From Thermoanaerobacteraceae bacterium (GTDB lineage Bacteria; Bacillota; JADQBR01), in the NCBI GenBank assembly GCA_017656305.1, contig JACDOG010000003.1, positions 62,001 to 126,000 on the forward strand: a DNA stretch of 64,000 nucleotides, read 5' to 3'. The first letter of the stretch is position 1, and each line of letters opens with the position of its first letter. A model generated the notes under the pieces. The model saw only the letters and a list, made by a program, of their open reading frames with translations, was not told where the DNA came from and did no database searches. Below, piece after piece: positions 40,952-50,434 of the stretch. Position numbers and translations under genes: made by a program.

Positions 40952-42052
40952 TTGCAATTTGACAGCAGTAAACTGAGACAGCACGGTGGAAATATCAGAG
41001 AAGTATCCAGGGAATACGGCCCAAAAACCTACCTGGACTTCAGTGCCAACATCAACCCGCTGGGCCTGGCGCCGGCGGTGGAGCAGGCTATCCGGGACGG
41101 AATCAGCCAGGTGGTTTACTACCCCGAGCCGGATGCAGTTACTTTTAATCATGCTGTGGCGGAATACCTGGGCGTTGACCCCAAATATGTCGTATCCGGC
41201 AACGGGGCTGCAGAACTGATTTACTTGCTGGTACGCCGGGTTAATCCGCGAAGAGTGATTATTCCCATTCCTACTTTTAGCGAATACCAGCTGGCCTCGG
41301 AAGCGGGAAACTCGGAAATTGTTCCGGTGGTTTTAAGACGGGAAACGCGGTTTCAATGGGATATGGAAGCTTTGCTGCAGGCAGTACCAAAAGGCGATAT
41401 GCTTTTCCTCTGCAACCCCAACAACCCGGTGGGCAACTTGCTGGAGAGAGAAAATTTACTGGCCGTGTTAAAGGCCTGTAGGGAGCACGGAACGGCTGTG
41501 GTTGTTGACGAGTCTTTCAGGGACTTTGTGGAGGATATGCCCAGTGCGCTGCCTTTCGTGGAGGAATTTGCCAACTTGACAGTGCTTTACTCACTGACCA
41601 AGTTTTTTGCCCTGCCGGGACTGCGGCTGGGGTGTGCTGTGGCCCAGCCGGCAGTAGTAAAAGAGCTGAATGCCATGAAGGACTGTTGGAGCGTCAACAC
41701 GCTGGCCCAAATTGCCGGGTGCACTGCCGTGAAGCAGACGGGTTATATTGCGGAAACCAGGGCACTGGTAGCTGAGGAACGGGAGTTCTTGTATAACAGC
41801 CTGCGGCAGATACGGGGTTTGGACCCTTATGTTCCGTCCGCCAATTATATTTTTATCGACATCAGCGAAACCGGTCTGTCTTCCGGAGTGCTACGCGACA
41901 AATTAATCGAAAGGGGAATTATAGTCCGGGACTGTGCAACATATCCTACACTGGGGGAGGATTATATCAGAGTTGCCGTGAAGAGGCGGGAAGAAAACCT
42001 GCTGTTAATAGATGCGTTGAAACATGTTTTGGAAGGCAATGATGGAAAATGA
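40952..42052 (+). CDS. cobD: L-threonine-O-3-phosphate decarboxylase
   Basis: A 366-residue PLP fold type I protein related to histidinol-phosphate aminotransferase. It starts QHGGNIREVSREYG and has DFSANINPLG, the cofactor loop NGAAELIY, FLCNPNNPVGNL, VVDESFRDF and the Schiff-base lysine in YSLTKFFALPGLRLG. Within a cobamide operon this is CobD, which makes (R)-1-amino-2-propanol phosphate. HisC itself is less likely from context. The start is TTG 40952; it overlaps cobC by 4 bp. Confidence 0.9.
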   Translation: MQFDSSKLRQHGGNIREVSREYGPKTYLDFSANINPLGLAPAVEQAIRDGISQVVYYPEPDAVTFNHAVAEYLGVDPKYVVSGNGAAELIYLLVRRVNPRRVIIPIPTFSEYQLASEAGNSEIVPVVLRRETRFQWDMEALLQAVPKGDMLFLCNPNNPVGNLLERENLLAVLKACREHGTAVVVDESFRDFVEDMPSALPFVEEFANLTVLYSLTKFFALPGLRLGCAVAQPAVVKELNAMKDCWSVNTLAQIAGCTAVKQTGYIAETRALVAEEREFLYNSLRQIRGLDPYVPSANYIFIDISETGLSSGVLRDKLIERGIIVRDCATYPTLGEDYIRVAVKRREENLLLIDALKHVLEGNDGK

Positions 42053-42681
42053 TGGAACTATATTTAATCAGACACGGGCAAACTTTATGGAACCAGGATA
42101 AAAAGTACCAGGGGCACCAGGATGTGCCCCTGAGCCAAAGCGGCAAGCAGCAGGCCCGGGCCCTGGCTCGGTGGCTGCGGCCTGTTGAGCTGGATGCGGT
42201 CTATGCCAGCGACCTGTCCCGGGCCCTGGATACGGCAAAGGAAATAGCCAGGGAACGTGGCATTAAGGTTCAGGTAGACAAACGCTTTCGGGAAATAAAT
42301 TTTGGCCATTGGGAAGGGCGCACCTTTAATGAGATTAAGAAAATATATCCCGACCTGGTGGCCCAGTGGATTGCCGACCCGTCCCAGGTGCAGCTACCCG
42401 GGGGTGAAGATTTTGTGACGGTAAAGAAACGGTCCTATAAGGCGGTACAGGAAATAGTTGAAGAGCACAATTATTCCGGGCGGGTGGCGGTGGTCTCTCA
42501 CGGTGCCACCATTCGTACCATTCTCTGCTCGGTACTGGATCTGCCTTTAAAAGCCATGTGGCAGATGGAACAGGGCAATACTGCCGTCAACATCATAAAA
42601 TTTCCTAAAGACTATCCGCCAATTGTGGCTTTGGTTAACAGCACTTGCCACCTGGATCAAGCATGCTACGGAAGTTTTTAA
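42049..42681 (+). CDS. cobC: Alpha-ribazole phosphatase
   Basis: A 210-residue histidine phosphatase: LIRHGQTLWN with the phosphohistidine (His9), YASDLSRALDTAKEIA, the acidic FREINFGHWEG and VSHGATIRTIL with the second histidine. Position at the end of the cobamide operon supports the alpha-ribazole(-phosphate) phosphatase role; the fold alone would also allow a phosphoglycerate mutase. A terminator follows. Confidence 0.88.
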   Translation: MMELYLIRHGQTLWNQDKKYQGHQDVPLSQSGKQQARALARWLRPVELDAVYASDLSRALDTAKEIARERGIKVQVDKRFREINFGHWEGRTFNEIKKIYPDLVAQWIADPSQVQLPGGEDFVTVKKRSYKAVQEIVEEHNYSGRVAVVSHGATIRTILCSVLDLPLKAMWQMEQGNTAVNIIKFPKDYPPIVALVNSTCHLDQACYGSF

Positions 42682-42715
42682 TAATGCCTGGTTTATTGGA
42701 CGTTTGACCAACTGT

Positions 42716-42747
42716 AACTCCGGCCTGTTTCCGGTCGGAGTTTTTTT
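42716..42747 (+). terminator. Intrinsic terminator of the cobamide operon
   Basis: AACTCCGGCC (42716-42725) pairs with GGTCGGAGTT (42733-42742), 7-nt loop, then TTTTTTT. Confidence 0.9.
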
Positions 42748-42749
42748 AT

Positions 42750-43110
42750 GCATGAAAAACCGGACGGTAAAACCGAAGTTTTAAACACGGAACCGGAAGT
42801 TTCAGACAAAGCGAGCAGGTAACCTGGGATGTTTGCATAACTTATAATATGGCAAATTTTCCAAAACTGTCTTGCGCTTTTAAATCTTAAACCCCGCTCG
42901 GCAACATTTTTAATGTTGGCATGAGCAGTAATTCCAATTGTCTGGCTGATGGTGGTGAAGATGGCCAGGTCTACAAATAATATTGGCAAGATGATCCAAT
43001 ATAAGGTTAAGAGACAGTGTTTTAATTTAATTCTCTAATTGCCAAATGTACCATAATCCGGACATTAAATCCATAAAAAGAGAAATTTGCGCCTGTACAG
43101 TTTGTTAAGG
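42750..43110 (-). other. Intergenic stretch with a possible minus-strand gene relic
   Basis: No convincing gene. On the minus strand a frame from about 43000 to 42700 gives a hydrophobic start (WIILPILFVDLAIFTTIS) followed by a basic stretch (NVAERGLRFKSARQFWK). It lacks a ribosome site, has a stop immediately upstream and ends inside the cobC terminator region. It may be the remains of a membrane protein; nothing is recognised. Confidence 0.25.
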
Positions 43111-43118
43111 CAAATTAG

Positions 43119-43147
43119 TTGACATAATTTTGCCTCTGTGATAATAT
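43119..43147 (+). promoter_or_regulatory. Sigma-A promoter of the lysine riboswitch-lysA unit
   Basis: TTGACA (43119-43124), a 17-nt spacer and TAATAT (43142-43147): a near-consensus promoter just upstream of the L-box. Confidence 0.85.
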
Positions 43148-43183
43148 AAACTACAAATATAATACGAATGCCTCATCTCTTGG

Positions 43184-43375
43184 CCGAGGTGAGGTAGAGG
43201 CGCGAATCGCCATCAGTACTATAGGTGAGGAGGGCACCTGTGATCCTATAGGAAAGGGGCATTCGCCGAAGTCTAAGAACGGCTGCGGTTCTTGGGCTGG
43301 GCCTGTGCCGAACAGGTACAGGACTGTCACCAGAGAATACCCCTGATTCTCTGGTGGAGAACTATCTCGCTCTTA
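43184..43375 (+). ncRNA. Lysine riboswitch (L-box)
   Basis: P1 arms GAGGTAG (43191-43197) and CTATCTC (43362-43368) close the aptamer. The conserved words AGAGGCGCGAA, AGTACTATAGG, GGAAAGGGGCATTCGCCGAAG, the GGCTGGGCCTGTGCC region, GGACTGTCACC and TGGAGAACTATCTC follow the known L-box order. Lysine binding should favour the terminator at 43411 and reduce lysA. Confidence 0.96.
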
Positions 43376-43410
43376 AGGGGAAGGAGATGGGTGTTTCTTT
43401 ATGCGCCGAA

Positions 43411-43447
43411 AACGGCGGTGAGAAATGCTCACCGTCGTTTATTTTTT
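43411..43447 (+). terminator. Terminator of the lysine riboswitch
   Basis: AACGGCGGTGAG (43411-43422), 5-nt loop, CTCACCGTCGTT (43428-43439), then TATTTTTT. Confidence 0.9.
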
Positions 43448-43501
43448 ACTTGCTCATCTCTGAAGAAAATTTTATTAACATAGAAAGGGAGAGGGGAATT
43501 G

Positions 43502-44839
43502 ATGAAGTTTCACGGTACCATGAGGATTAATGAGAAAGGGCACCTGGAAATTGGCGGCTGCGATACGGTTGACCTGGCAAAAGAGTTCGGTACTCCCCTG
43601 TACATTTATGATGAGAAAAAGCTGCGGGAAACCTGCCGGGAATACTACAATTCTTTTGTAGAAAAGTACGAAAATGCAATGGTTCTCTATGCCAGCAAGG
43701 CATTTTTAACCACGGCTGTGTGCCGCATTATGGAGGAAGAAGGACTGGGTCTGGACGTGGTATCCGGCGGAGAATTGTACACGGCACTGCAGGCGGACTT
43801 CCCCATGGAGCGTGTTTACTTCCACGGCAATAACAAGACGCCGGATGAACTGCGATTGGCACTGAATAACGAAGTGGGCCGGATAGTTGTGGACAACTTT
43901 TATGAACTGGAGCTGCTGGATGCCTTGGCGCGGGAATTGCACTGCGTTCCGGAAATTCTCCTGCGTATTACTCCGGGAATTGAAGCGCACACTCACGAGT
44001 ATATCAAAACCGGGCAAATTGACTCCAAATTTGGCTTTACTCTCAGCAACGGCCAGGCTATGGAAGCAGTCAAGGCGGCTCAGGAAAAGCACGTATCCTT
44101 ACGCGGCGTGCACTGCCATATCGGGTCGCAGATTTTCGAACTGAATTCATATGTCCATGCTGTGGACGTGATGATGAAATTTATTGCCGATATTCGGGAA
44201 GAGACCGGTTTGGCCATTGAAGAGCTTAACCTGGGCGGCGGCTTTGGCATTTACTACTCCGAAGGCGATGAGCCTGCCAACATCGAGGAATTTGCTGATT
44301 TGGTCATGCAGCGTGTCCACCTGAAAGCGGAAGAATATAACTTGCTGCAGCCTATGGTCCTGGTAGAGCCCGGCCGCTCCATTGCCGGACCGGCAGGCAG
44401 TACGCTTTACACTGTAGGTTCTATCAAGGAAATTCCGGGAGTACGGAAGTACGTAGCTGTTGACGGCGGCATGACTGACAACATCCGCCCGGCGCTTTAC
44501 CAGGCAAAGTACGAGGCTATTATTGCAAATAAGGCGGGTCTGGAAGCCAACGATATCGTATCCATCACCGGCAAGTGCTGTGAATCTGGCGACATGCTGG
44601 CCTGGGATGTGAAACTGCAGGAGGCGGAACCGGGTGACCTGTTGTTAATGCCTGCTACGGGTGCTTACGGCTATACCATGGCCAGCAACTACAACCGCCT
44701 CACCAAGCCTGGTGCCGTCCTGGTACAGGACGGAAAGGCGGAACTGATATTAAAGCCCGAGACTTACGAAGACCTCATTCGCAACGACGTGATGCCCGAA
44801 CGATTGAGAAAGTCTGTTAGGCTAAAATCCATTGGTTAG
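43502..44839 (+). CDS. lysA: Diaminopimelate decarboxylase
   Basis: A 445-residue PLP fold III decarboxylase for the last step of lysine synthesis. The Schiff-base lysine is Lys66 (VLYASKAFL); GLGLDVVSGGELYTAL, GVHCHIGSQI, LNLGGGFGIYY, EPGRSIAGPAG, the active-site GKCCESGDML and PATGAYGYTMASNYN are present. ATG 43502 has GAGAGGGG upstream; the TTG one codon earlier is in the same frame. Single gene under the lysine riboswitch. Confidence 0.97.
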   Translation: MKFHGTMRINEKGHLEIGGCDTVDLAKEFGTPLYIYDEKKLRETCREYYNSFVEKYENAMVLYASKAFLTTAVCRIMEEEGLGLDVVSGGELYTALQADFPMERVYFHGNNKTPDELRLALNNEVGRIVVDNFYELELLDALARELHCVPEILLRITPGIEAHTHEYIKTGQIDSKFGFTLSNGQAMEAVKAAQEKHVSLRGVHCHIGSQIFELNSYVHAVDVMMKFIADIREETGLAIEELNLGGGFGIYYSEGDEPANIEEFADLVMQRVHLKAEEYNLLQPMVLVEPGRSIAGPAGSTLYTVGSIKEIPGVRKYVAVDGGMTDNIRPALYQAKYEAIIANKAGLEANDIVSITGKCCESGDMLAWDVKLQEAEPGDLLLMPATGAYGYTMASNYNRLTKPGAVLVQDGKAELILKPETYEDLIRNDVMPERLRKSVRLKSIG

Positions 44840-44922
44840 TATAAATTAAGTAGCGGAATATAAGCGGAATATATTAACGGGTTCCGTTTTGAGGCGGAAA
44901 ATTGGCAATTGACACACGACAG

Positions 44923-44967
44923 CGGCGTGCAAACTGGTACTACCAGTTTGACACGCCGTTTTCTTTT
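44923..44967 (+). terminator. Intrinsic terminator of lysA
   Basis: CGGCGTG (44923-44929) pairs with CACGCCG (44952-44958), with an inner AAACTGG/CCAGTTT, then TTTTCTTTT. Confidence 0.85.
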
Positions 44968-45150
44968 CATATTAACGGTTTGCACCATTTTTATTCAAAT
45001 GGAATGAACAGGGCCTGTCGGAAATTTTCAATGAAGGATATCAATTTACTTTACGTGGTATCCTTTTGCATTTCTTGGAAAATGGTATAATCAGGATAAG
45101 AGTGCAGTATTGATAGCAACCTGATATCGTGATCAAAATAAAGCCAAAAG

Positions 45151-45180
45151 CGAGGGACTATTAGTTTCCTTCGTTTTTTT
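45151..45180 (+). terminator. Terminator-like hairpin in the lysA-DHH gap
   Basis: CGAGGGA (45151-45157) pairs with TCCTTCG (45167-45173), one G-U pair, followed by TTTTTTT. No gene directly upstream uses it. Confidence 0.55.
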
Positions 45181-45402
45181 CTATTTTCTATGCAAAAATT
45201 ATTGCAATTCGGTTGCTAAATTGCTGCTAATTTGGTAGCCGTTTTGCTGTTTTTATATTTTCCATCTCTAAACGAGCAGATTTCCTCGCTATAATTTTTT
45301 CTTTGGGGGAGTGCGATTCTCGATTTTCAGTTGCTGGTTTCTCGGTATGATAAATGATATAATCAAATGAATGGATATGTAGTTTTTGATGGAGTGATGG
45401 GT

Positions 45403-48027
45403 ATGCAGCTCATACTGGCCCACAGAACATTGGATTTTGATGCTCTGGCAGCCATGGTGGCGGCAAAAAAACTGTACCCCCGGGCCAAGCTGGTGGTGTC
45501 CGGTAAACCGGACCCAACGGTACGGGAATTTATGGCCCTCTATAAAGATGCCATTCCCTTTTTGCGCTCCCACCAGGTGCCGGTTCAGGAACTGGAAAAG
45601 GTGATTATTGTAGATACCAACGCTGTAAAACAGCTGGGCGATATGAGCTGGACAATCGAGAAGGCCGGCGAGATACATATCTATGACCACCACCCGGAAA
45701 CTGGGGAAATCCAGGCAACACATTCGAGGATAGAAAGACTTGGCGCGGTAACAACCATGTTGGTCGAGGAGCTGGTCAGGAAAAATATAGCAATTTCTCC
45801 CTACGAAGCTACCATTTATGCCCTGGGAATTTACCAGGACACCGGGTGCCTGACTTACCCCGGCACTACGCCGCGTGATGCCCGGATGGCGGCTTTGCTG
45901 CTGGAAAAAGGGGCAAACTTAAAGGTGGTCGGCGATTTTATTGAGCGCGGGCTTAATGACGACCAGCAGGAGCTGTTCAATGACCTGATTACCAATGCGG
46001 AAGAACTGTGGGTGAACGGCATCCAGGTTTTGGTCAGCAAAGCCCGGGTAGACAATTATGTTGGCGGACTGGCTTTTTTGACTAGCAAGCTGCTGGAGAT
46101 TACCGGGGTGGATTCGGTTATTGCTGTGGTGAAAATGGAGAAAAAAGTGCACCTGGTGGGCAGGACCCGGGTGGACTGTGTGCCCATGCACAGGGTTATG
46201 GCCAATTTCGGCGGCGGCGGCCATCCCAAAGCAGCTGCTGCTACGGTTAAGGATATGGATTTGGAGGGTGTGTACCAAAAGTTACGTGACCTGCTGAAAA
46301 AGTTCGTGCAGCCGGTGCTTACCGCGGAGAAAATCATGTCCTACCCGGTTAAGGCGGTGGCGCCGGATACTTCCATTGCAGAAGCGGGTAAGCTGATGCT
46401 GCGCTACGGGCATTCGGGCATGCCTGTGCGCGATCAGGAAAAATTGGTGGGCATCATTTCTCGCCGGGATGTGGATAAGGCGCTGTACCACGGGCTGGGA
46501 CATGCTCCTGTCAAGGGTTTTATGAGCAGGAATGTCAGGGTTATTTCCCCTGATACTCCGCTTCCCGAAATACAGCGGCTGATGGTGCAGTATGATATCG
46601 GTCGGCTGCCCGTAGTGGAAAATGACAGGATGGTGGGTATCGTTTCACGCAGTGACGTGCTGCGTACCCTGCACGGCGAGGGATACAACCATCCTTTTAA
46701 TACTCTTTACCTCAATCAGTGTAACATCCGGGAAAAGCCGGACGTGCGCCGGCTGCTGGCACAGCAGCTGACCGGAGAGCAGCTGGAGCTGCTTGCAGGA
46801 ATTGGCCGCCTGGCTGACGAACATAACTGGGGTACCTATCTTGTAGGCGGAGTTGTGCGGGATTTGCTGCTGGAAGTGCCCAATTTTGATTTTGATATAG
46901 TAGTGGAGGGTAACGCGCCCCAGTTGGCCCAGGCAGTGGCCGAGGAGTATGACGGGCGCTTGGTGGTTCATGAAAAGTTTCAGACAGCTACTGTGGTTCT
47001 AAATGACGGATTGAAGGTTGACTTTGCCACTGCAAGAAAGGAATTTTACGAGTACCCGGCAGCCCTTCCCACGGTGGAAGCATCCACTCTCAAGGAGGAC
47101 CTGTACAGGCGGGATTTCACTATCAATGCCATGGCCGTGCAGTTAAATGAGGATAATTTTGGTGAACTGGTAGATTTCTTCTGTGGGTATACTGACCTGG
47201 AAGAGAAGTGCATTCGGGTGCTGCATAATTTGAGTTTCATTGAGGACCCGACGCGCATCCTGAGAGCTGTCCGGTTCGAACAGCGCTACTGCTTTGAGAT
47301 TGAACCCCAGACTGCCTACGTGATGCGTAATGCCATTTTGGAAGAGACTTTGAAAAGCGTCAGTGCCGACCGGGTATGGGCTGAGTTGAAGCTGATACTG
47401 GAGGAAGCGGCGCCGATAAGGATATTTAAACGGCTGGCTGAACTGGAGGTATGGTCCCAGATTATTCCCGGTCTTGAATGGAATGACACCCTAGAAGGGA
47501 ACCTAGAAAGGGTAGAAAAAATTGCGGATACCATTTCTAGAGAAGCAGGAAGTAAACTGGACACCTGGTTGATTTACCTGACCCTGATTTTAAAGGCGGC
47601 GGGCAAGAGGCACGCCACTGGCTGGCTGCAGCAACTGTCGCTGGCAAAGGAGTACCGGCAGTTTATTGCTAGTTGCCTGGACCATGACCTGGTGCAATTG
47701 AGCGGTAGGCTGAAAGAACTGACTTTGAAAGAACTACATAAAATATTACGCGCACGATCCACCGGCGAAGTGGCTGTATTGTTGTGCCAGCTTGATGATT
47801 CCGGCTTGAGGGAATGGATTTTAAAGTACCTGGTAAAACGCCGGAGTATTAAGGAAGAAATAACAGTGGACGGCAATTACTTGCGCGCGCTGGGCGTGAA
47901 ACCGGGGCCCGTCTACGGTAAGGTTTTATTTGCCCTGGAATGTGCCGTGTTAAATGATGAAGTTGCCGGTGAAGCAGCGCAGCGGGAATTTGTTCACCGG
48001 TGGCTCAAGGAAAAGGGAGTGTTATAG
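45403..48027 (+). CDS. DHH-CBS-poly(A)/tRNA nucleotidyltransferase fusion (A-adding or CCA-type enzyme)
   Basis: An 874-residue protein. Residues 1-300 are a DHH/DHHA1 phosphoesterase module (FDALAAM, YDHHPET at 94-100, GGGGHPKAAAA). About 310-435 are two CBS domains (IMSYPVKAVAPDTSI, ISRRDV, PVVENDRMVGIVSRSDVL). From about 470 a class II nucleotidyltransferase head follows (YLVGGVVRDLL, DFDIVVEG, RRDFTINAMAVQL, RILRAVRFEQRY). In Aquifex and Deinococcus such fusions are the A-adding partner of a split CCA system. ATG 45403 is used because GGAG is 8 nt upstream. Confidence 0.9.
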   Translation: MQLILAHRTLDFDALAAMVAAKKLYPRAKLVVSGKPDPTVREFMALYKDAIPFLRSHQVPVQELEKVIIVDTNAVKQLGDMSWTIEKAGEIHIYDHHPETGEIQATHSRIERLGAVTTMLVEELVRKNIAISPYEATIYALGIYQDTGCLTYPGTTPRDARMAALLLEKGANLKVVGDFIERGLNDDQQELFNDLITNAEELWVNGIQVLVSKARVDNYVGGLAFLTSKLLEITGVDSVIAVVKMEKKVHLVGRTRVDCVPMHRVMANFGGGGHPKAAAATVKDMDLEGVYQKLRDLLKKFVQPVLTAEKIMSYPVKAVAPDTSIAEAGKLMLRYGHSGMPVRDQEKLVGIISRRDVDKALYHGLGHAPVKGFMSRNVRVISPDTPLPEIQRLMVQYDIGRLPVVENDRMVGIVSRSDVLRTLHGEGYNHPFNTLYLNQCNIREKPDVRRLLAQQLTGEQLELLAGIGRLADEHNWGTYLVGGVVRDLLLEVPNFDFDIVVEGNAPQLAQAVAEEYDGRLVVHEKFQTATVVLNDGLKVDFATARKEFYEYPAALPTVEASTLKEDLYRRDFTINAMAVQLNEDNFGELVDFFCGYTDLEEKCIRVLHNLSFIEDPTRILRAVRFEQRYCFEIEPQTAYVMRNAILEETLKSVSADRVWAELKLILEEAAPIRIFKRLAELEVWSQIIPGLEWNDTLEGNLERVEKIADTISREAGSKLDTWLIYLTLILKAAGKRHATGWLQQLSLAKEYRQFIASCLDHDLVQLSGRLKELTLKELHKILRARSTGEVAVLLCQLDDSGLREWILKYLVKRRSIKEEITVDGNYLRALGVKPGPVYGKVLFALECAVLNDEVAGEAAQREFVHRWLKEKGVL

Positions 48028-48028
48028 A

Positions 48029-48661
48029 ATGTCGCTGCATAGTATGAGTATCAACTGGCTGGCTGCTGCCGTTCCGGCCATCCTAATGGCCGTCATTTTC
48101 CATGAATACGCTCACGGGAAAGTGGCTTACATGCTGGGAGACCCGACTCCTAAGTACCAGAATCGCTTGAATTTAAACCCGCTAAATCACCTGGACCCGC
48201 TGGGAACGCTGATGTTTTTGCTGGTGGGTTTTGGCTGGGCCAAGCCGGTGCAGGTAAACCCGTTCCATTTTCACGGGGATAGGCGTAAAGGAATGATGCT
48301 GGTCAGTCTGGCCGGACCGGGTATGAATTTGGTCCTGGCCTATCTGGGGGCGGTTGGCTGGCACCTGTTCGGCAATACCAGCCTGTACCTGTTTAATTTT
48401 TTCCGTGCCCTGGTTATCTATAACGTGGTCCTGGCGGTATTCAACCTGATTCCTGTTCCACCGCTGGACGGTTCCAAAATACTGGCCGGTTTGCTGCCGC
48501 CCCGGCACTCACATATTATTTACACTCTTGAAAGTTACGGCCCCCTTATCTTATTATTATTACTGTTTACGGGCGTCATTGGAAATATTATGTGGCCTAT
48601 TGTAAGAAGTCTGGTAAGAATACTGGATGTGTTAGCTAGTTTTGCAGGGTTGGGATTTTAG
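48029..48661 (+). CDS. Site-2 protease family membrane peptidase (M50)
   Basis: A 210-residue membrane protein with the zinc motif HEYAHG (His25, Glu26, His29) and the second-site motif NLIPVPPLDGSKI, in a short YwhC-like form without a PDZ domain. It is expected to cleave within the membrane; the substrate is unknown. ATG 48029 starts 1 bp after the preceding stop with GGGAG 9 nt upstream. It belongs to the run DHH fusion-M50-trpS-scpA-scpB common in Clostridia. Confidence 0.9.
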   Translation: MSLHSMSINWLAAAVPAILMAVIFHEYAHGKVAYMLGDPTPKYQNRLNLNPLNHLDPLGTLMFLLVGFGWAKPVQVNPFHFHGDRRKGMMLVSLAGPGMNLVLAYLGAVGWHLFGNTSLYLFNFFRALVIYNVVLAVFNLIPVPPLDGSKILAGLLPPRHSHIIYTLESYGPLILLLLLFTGVIGNIMWPIVRSLVRILDVLASFAGLGF

Positions 48662-48689
48662 GTCAATATACAGATAAGGAGGATGTGAC

Positions 48690-49676
48690 ATGGCGAAAGG
48701 AAGAATTTTTAGCGGCATGCGTCCGACGGGAAAACTGCACATCGGGCATTTAAGCGTGATTGAAAACTGGGTTGAACTTCAGGACGAATACGAATGTTTT
48801 TTTGCGCCAGTGGACTGGCATGCACTGACTACTGGCTATGAAGATACATCCAAACTGCGGGAAAACACCAGGGATATGCTGTTAGATTGGCTGGCAGTGG
48901 GCCTGGATCCGGAAAAAAGCACGATCTTTATCCAGTCCCATGTCAAGGAACACGCGGAGCTGCACCTGCTGCTTTCCATGACTACACCGCTGTCCTGGCT
49001 AGAACGGTGCCCAACTTACAAGGAGCAGCTGCAGCAGCTGGGAGAGGGGAAGGATATCCGCACGTATGGTTTCCTGGGTTATCCCGTGTTGATGGCAGCT
49101 GATATTCTGGTCTATCGTGCCGATACCGTTCCCGTGGGCGAGGACCAGTTGCCGCACCTGGAGCTGGCAAGAGAAATGGTCCGCCGCTTCCATTACCTGT
49201 ATGATACGGAACTGTTCCCGGAACCGCAGCCGAAGCTGGCGGAGATTGCCATGCTGCCGGGAATTGACAAGAGAAAGATGAGCAAGAGCTATAACAACGA
49301 TATTGCTATTACCACTACTAGTGAGGAACTGTGGGAGCGGGTACGTAACATGGTGACCGACCCGGCACGTGTCAGAAAGACGGACCCGGGCAATCCCGAA
49401 GTATGCGTGGTGCATACCTATAACAAGATTTATAACAAGGAAGAAGTGACAGAAAGAATCGAACAGTGCCGGACTGCCGACATTGGTTGTATTCAGTGTA
49501 AACGGCGCCTGGCAGACAAGATGGTGGAAGCCCTGGAGCCAATTTGGGAACGGCGGGCAAAGCTTGAGCAAAATCCGGGACTGGTTGATGAAATTATTGC
49601 CGCTGGGGCGGAAAAGGCACGCCGGGAAGCTTCCGAAACCTTGAGGCTGGTATATGAGGTCATGAAACTCAACTAG
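48690..49676 (+). CDS. trpS: Tryptophanyl-tRNA synthetase
   Basis: A 328-residue class I synthetase of normal length. The HIGH signature is at 17-20 (KLHIGHLS) and KMSKS at 196-200; PVGEDQLPHLELAREM and GYPVLMAADILVY are typical TrpRS blocks. ATG 48690 has AAGGAGG 7 nt upstream. No T-box leader is present, so it is not controlled by tRNA-Trp in that way here. Confidence 0.97.
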   Translation: MAKGRIFSGMRPTGKLHIGHLSVIENWVELQDEYECFFAPVDWHALTTGYEDTSKLRENTRDMLLDWLAVGLDPEKSTIFIQSHVKEHAELHLLLSMTTPLSWLERCPTYKEQLQQLGEGKDIRTYGFLGYPVLMAADILVYRADTVPVGEDQLPHLELAREMVRRFHYLYDTELFPEPQPKLAEIAMLPGIDKRKMSKSYNNDIAITTTSEELWERVRNMVTDPARVRKTDPGNPEVCVVHTYNKIYNKEEVTERIEQCRTADIGCIQCKRRLADKMVEALEPIWERRAKLEQNPGLVDEIIAAGAEKARREASETLRLVYEVMKLN

Positions 49677-49687
49677 GCGGGAAGTGC

Positions 49688-50434
49688 ATGGGTTATAAAA
49701 TTAAGCTGGACATTTTTGAAGGTCCTTTTGACTTGCTGTTTCACTTGATTGAAAAAAACGAGATAGATATTTACGATATACCTATTGCGGAAATTACCAG
49801 GCAGTATCTGGATTACCTGTATGCCATGGAACAGCTGGATCTGGAAATAACTAGCGAGTTTTTGGTAATGGCTGCCACCCTGCTGTCCATCAAGGCAAAG
49901 ATGCTTTTGCCTCGCCAGCCCCAAGAAGATGCCGAGGAAGAGGAGGGTGTGGATCCCAGGGAGGAGCTGGTGGAGCGCTTGCTGGAGTACAAGAAGTATA
50001 AGCAGGTGGCAGGCTACCTGGAACGGAGGGAAAAAGAGGCGGCAAAAGTTTATCCCCGCGAAATCAACGTGGAGGAAGTGGCCGCCGCTTTCGCAGATGA
50101 CAACCCGCTTGAGGGTGTGGAACTGACGGACCTGCTGGATGCCCTGGTGCAGGTGATGGCCAGGGTGAAGGAAAAAGAGCCGTTTGCCCGGATTACCCGG
50201 GAGGAGATAACTATCCGGGATAAGGTGGTGCAGATACAGCAGGAGTTAAACAGGCGGAAAAATGGCATGCTTTTTAGCGAACTTTTTTCCAAACAGGCAT
50301 CGCGGGTTGAGATAGTGGTTACTTTCCTGGCCCTGCTTGAACTGATGCGCCTGGGAAAAGTACTGGCGAGGCAGAGCCGGAACTTTGGTGACATCTACCT
50401 GTATGCACTGGATGCGGACGGGGGAGAGGCATGA
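49688..50434 (+). CDS. scpA: Segregation and condensation protein A
   Basis: A 248-residue kleisin. The N-terminus IKLDIFEGPFDLLFHLIEKNEIDIYDIPIAEIT binds SMC, an acidic linker (about residues 79-90) follows, and the C-terminal winged helix has VVTFLALLELMRLGKV. It closes the SMC ring for chromosome segregation. It overlaps scpB by 4 bp. Confidence 0.96.
   Translation: MGYKIKLDIFEGPFDLLFHLIEKNEIDIYDIPIAEITRQYLDYLYAMEQLDLEITSEFLVMAATLLSIKAKMLLPRQPQEDAEEEEGVDPREELVERLLEYKKYKQVAGYLERREKEAAKVYPREINVEEVAAAFADDNPLEGVELTDLLDALVQVMARVKEKEPFARITREEITIRDKVVQIQQELNRRKNGMLFSELFSKQASRVEIVVTFLALLELMRLGKVLARQSRNFGDIYLYALDADGGEA

Larger units (their letters stand above)
44840..45402. other. Non-coding gap between lysA and the DHH/CBS/nucleotidyltransferase gene
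   Basis: No gene is supported. The gap holds a strong terminator (44923-44967), a smaller hairpin AAGGATA/TATCCTT with TTTT (45034-45067) and a third terminator-like hairpin (45151-45180). An AT-rich stretch follows, then a lone -10-like TATAAT at 45358-45363 near the next start. The series of terminators suggests decayed gene material, but nothing could be identified. Confidence 0.5.

Noticed and set aside
42693-42989. 98-codon minus-strand open frame with hydrophobic start
   Set aside because: No ribosome site, a stop directly upstream, and the 3' end is formed by the cobC terminator. At most a gene relic; kept only as a comment on the gap.
43384-43502. Translation start for lysA upstream of the terminator
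   Set aside because: The region is the expression platform of the lysine riboswitch; the ATG at 43502 with GAGAGGGG is the natural start.
44902-45090. 62-codon frame 3' of lysA
   Set aside because: It spans the lysA terminator hairpin and has no ribosome site.
48662-48689. T-box or other leader control of trpS
   Set aside because: Only 28 bp separate trpS from the upstream gene; no T-box sequence is present.
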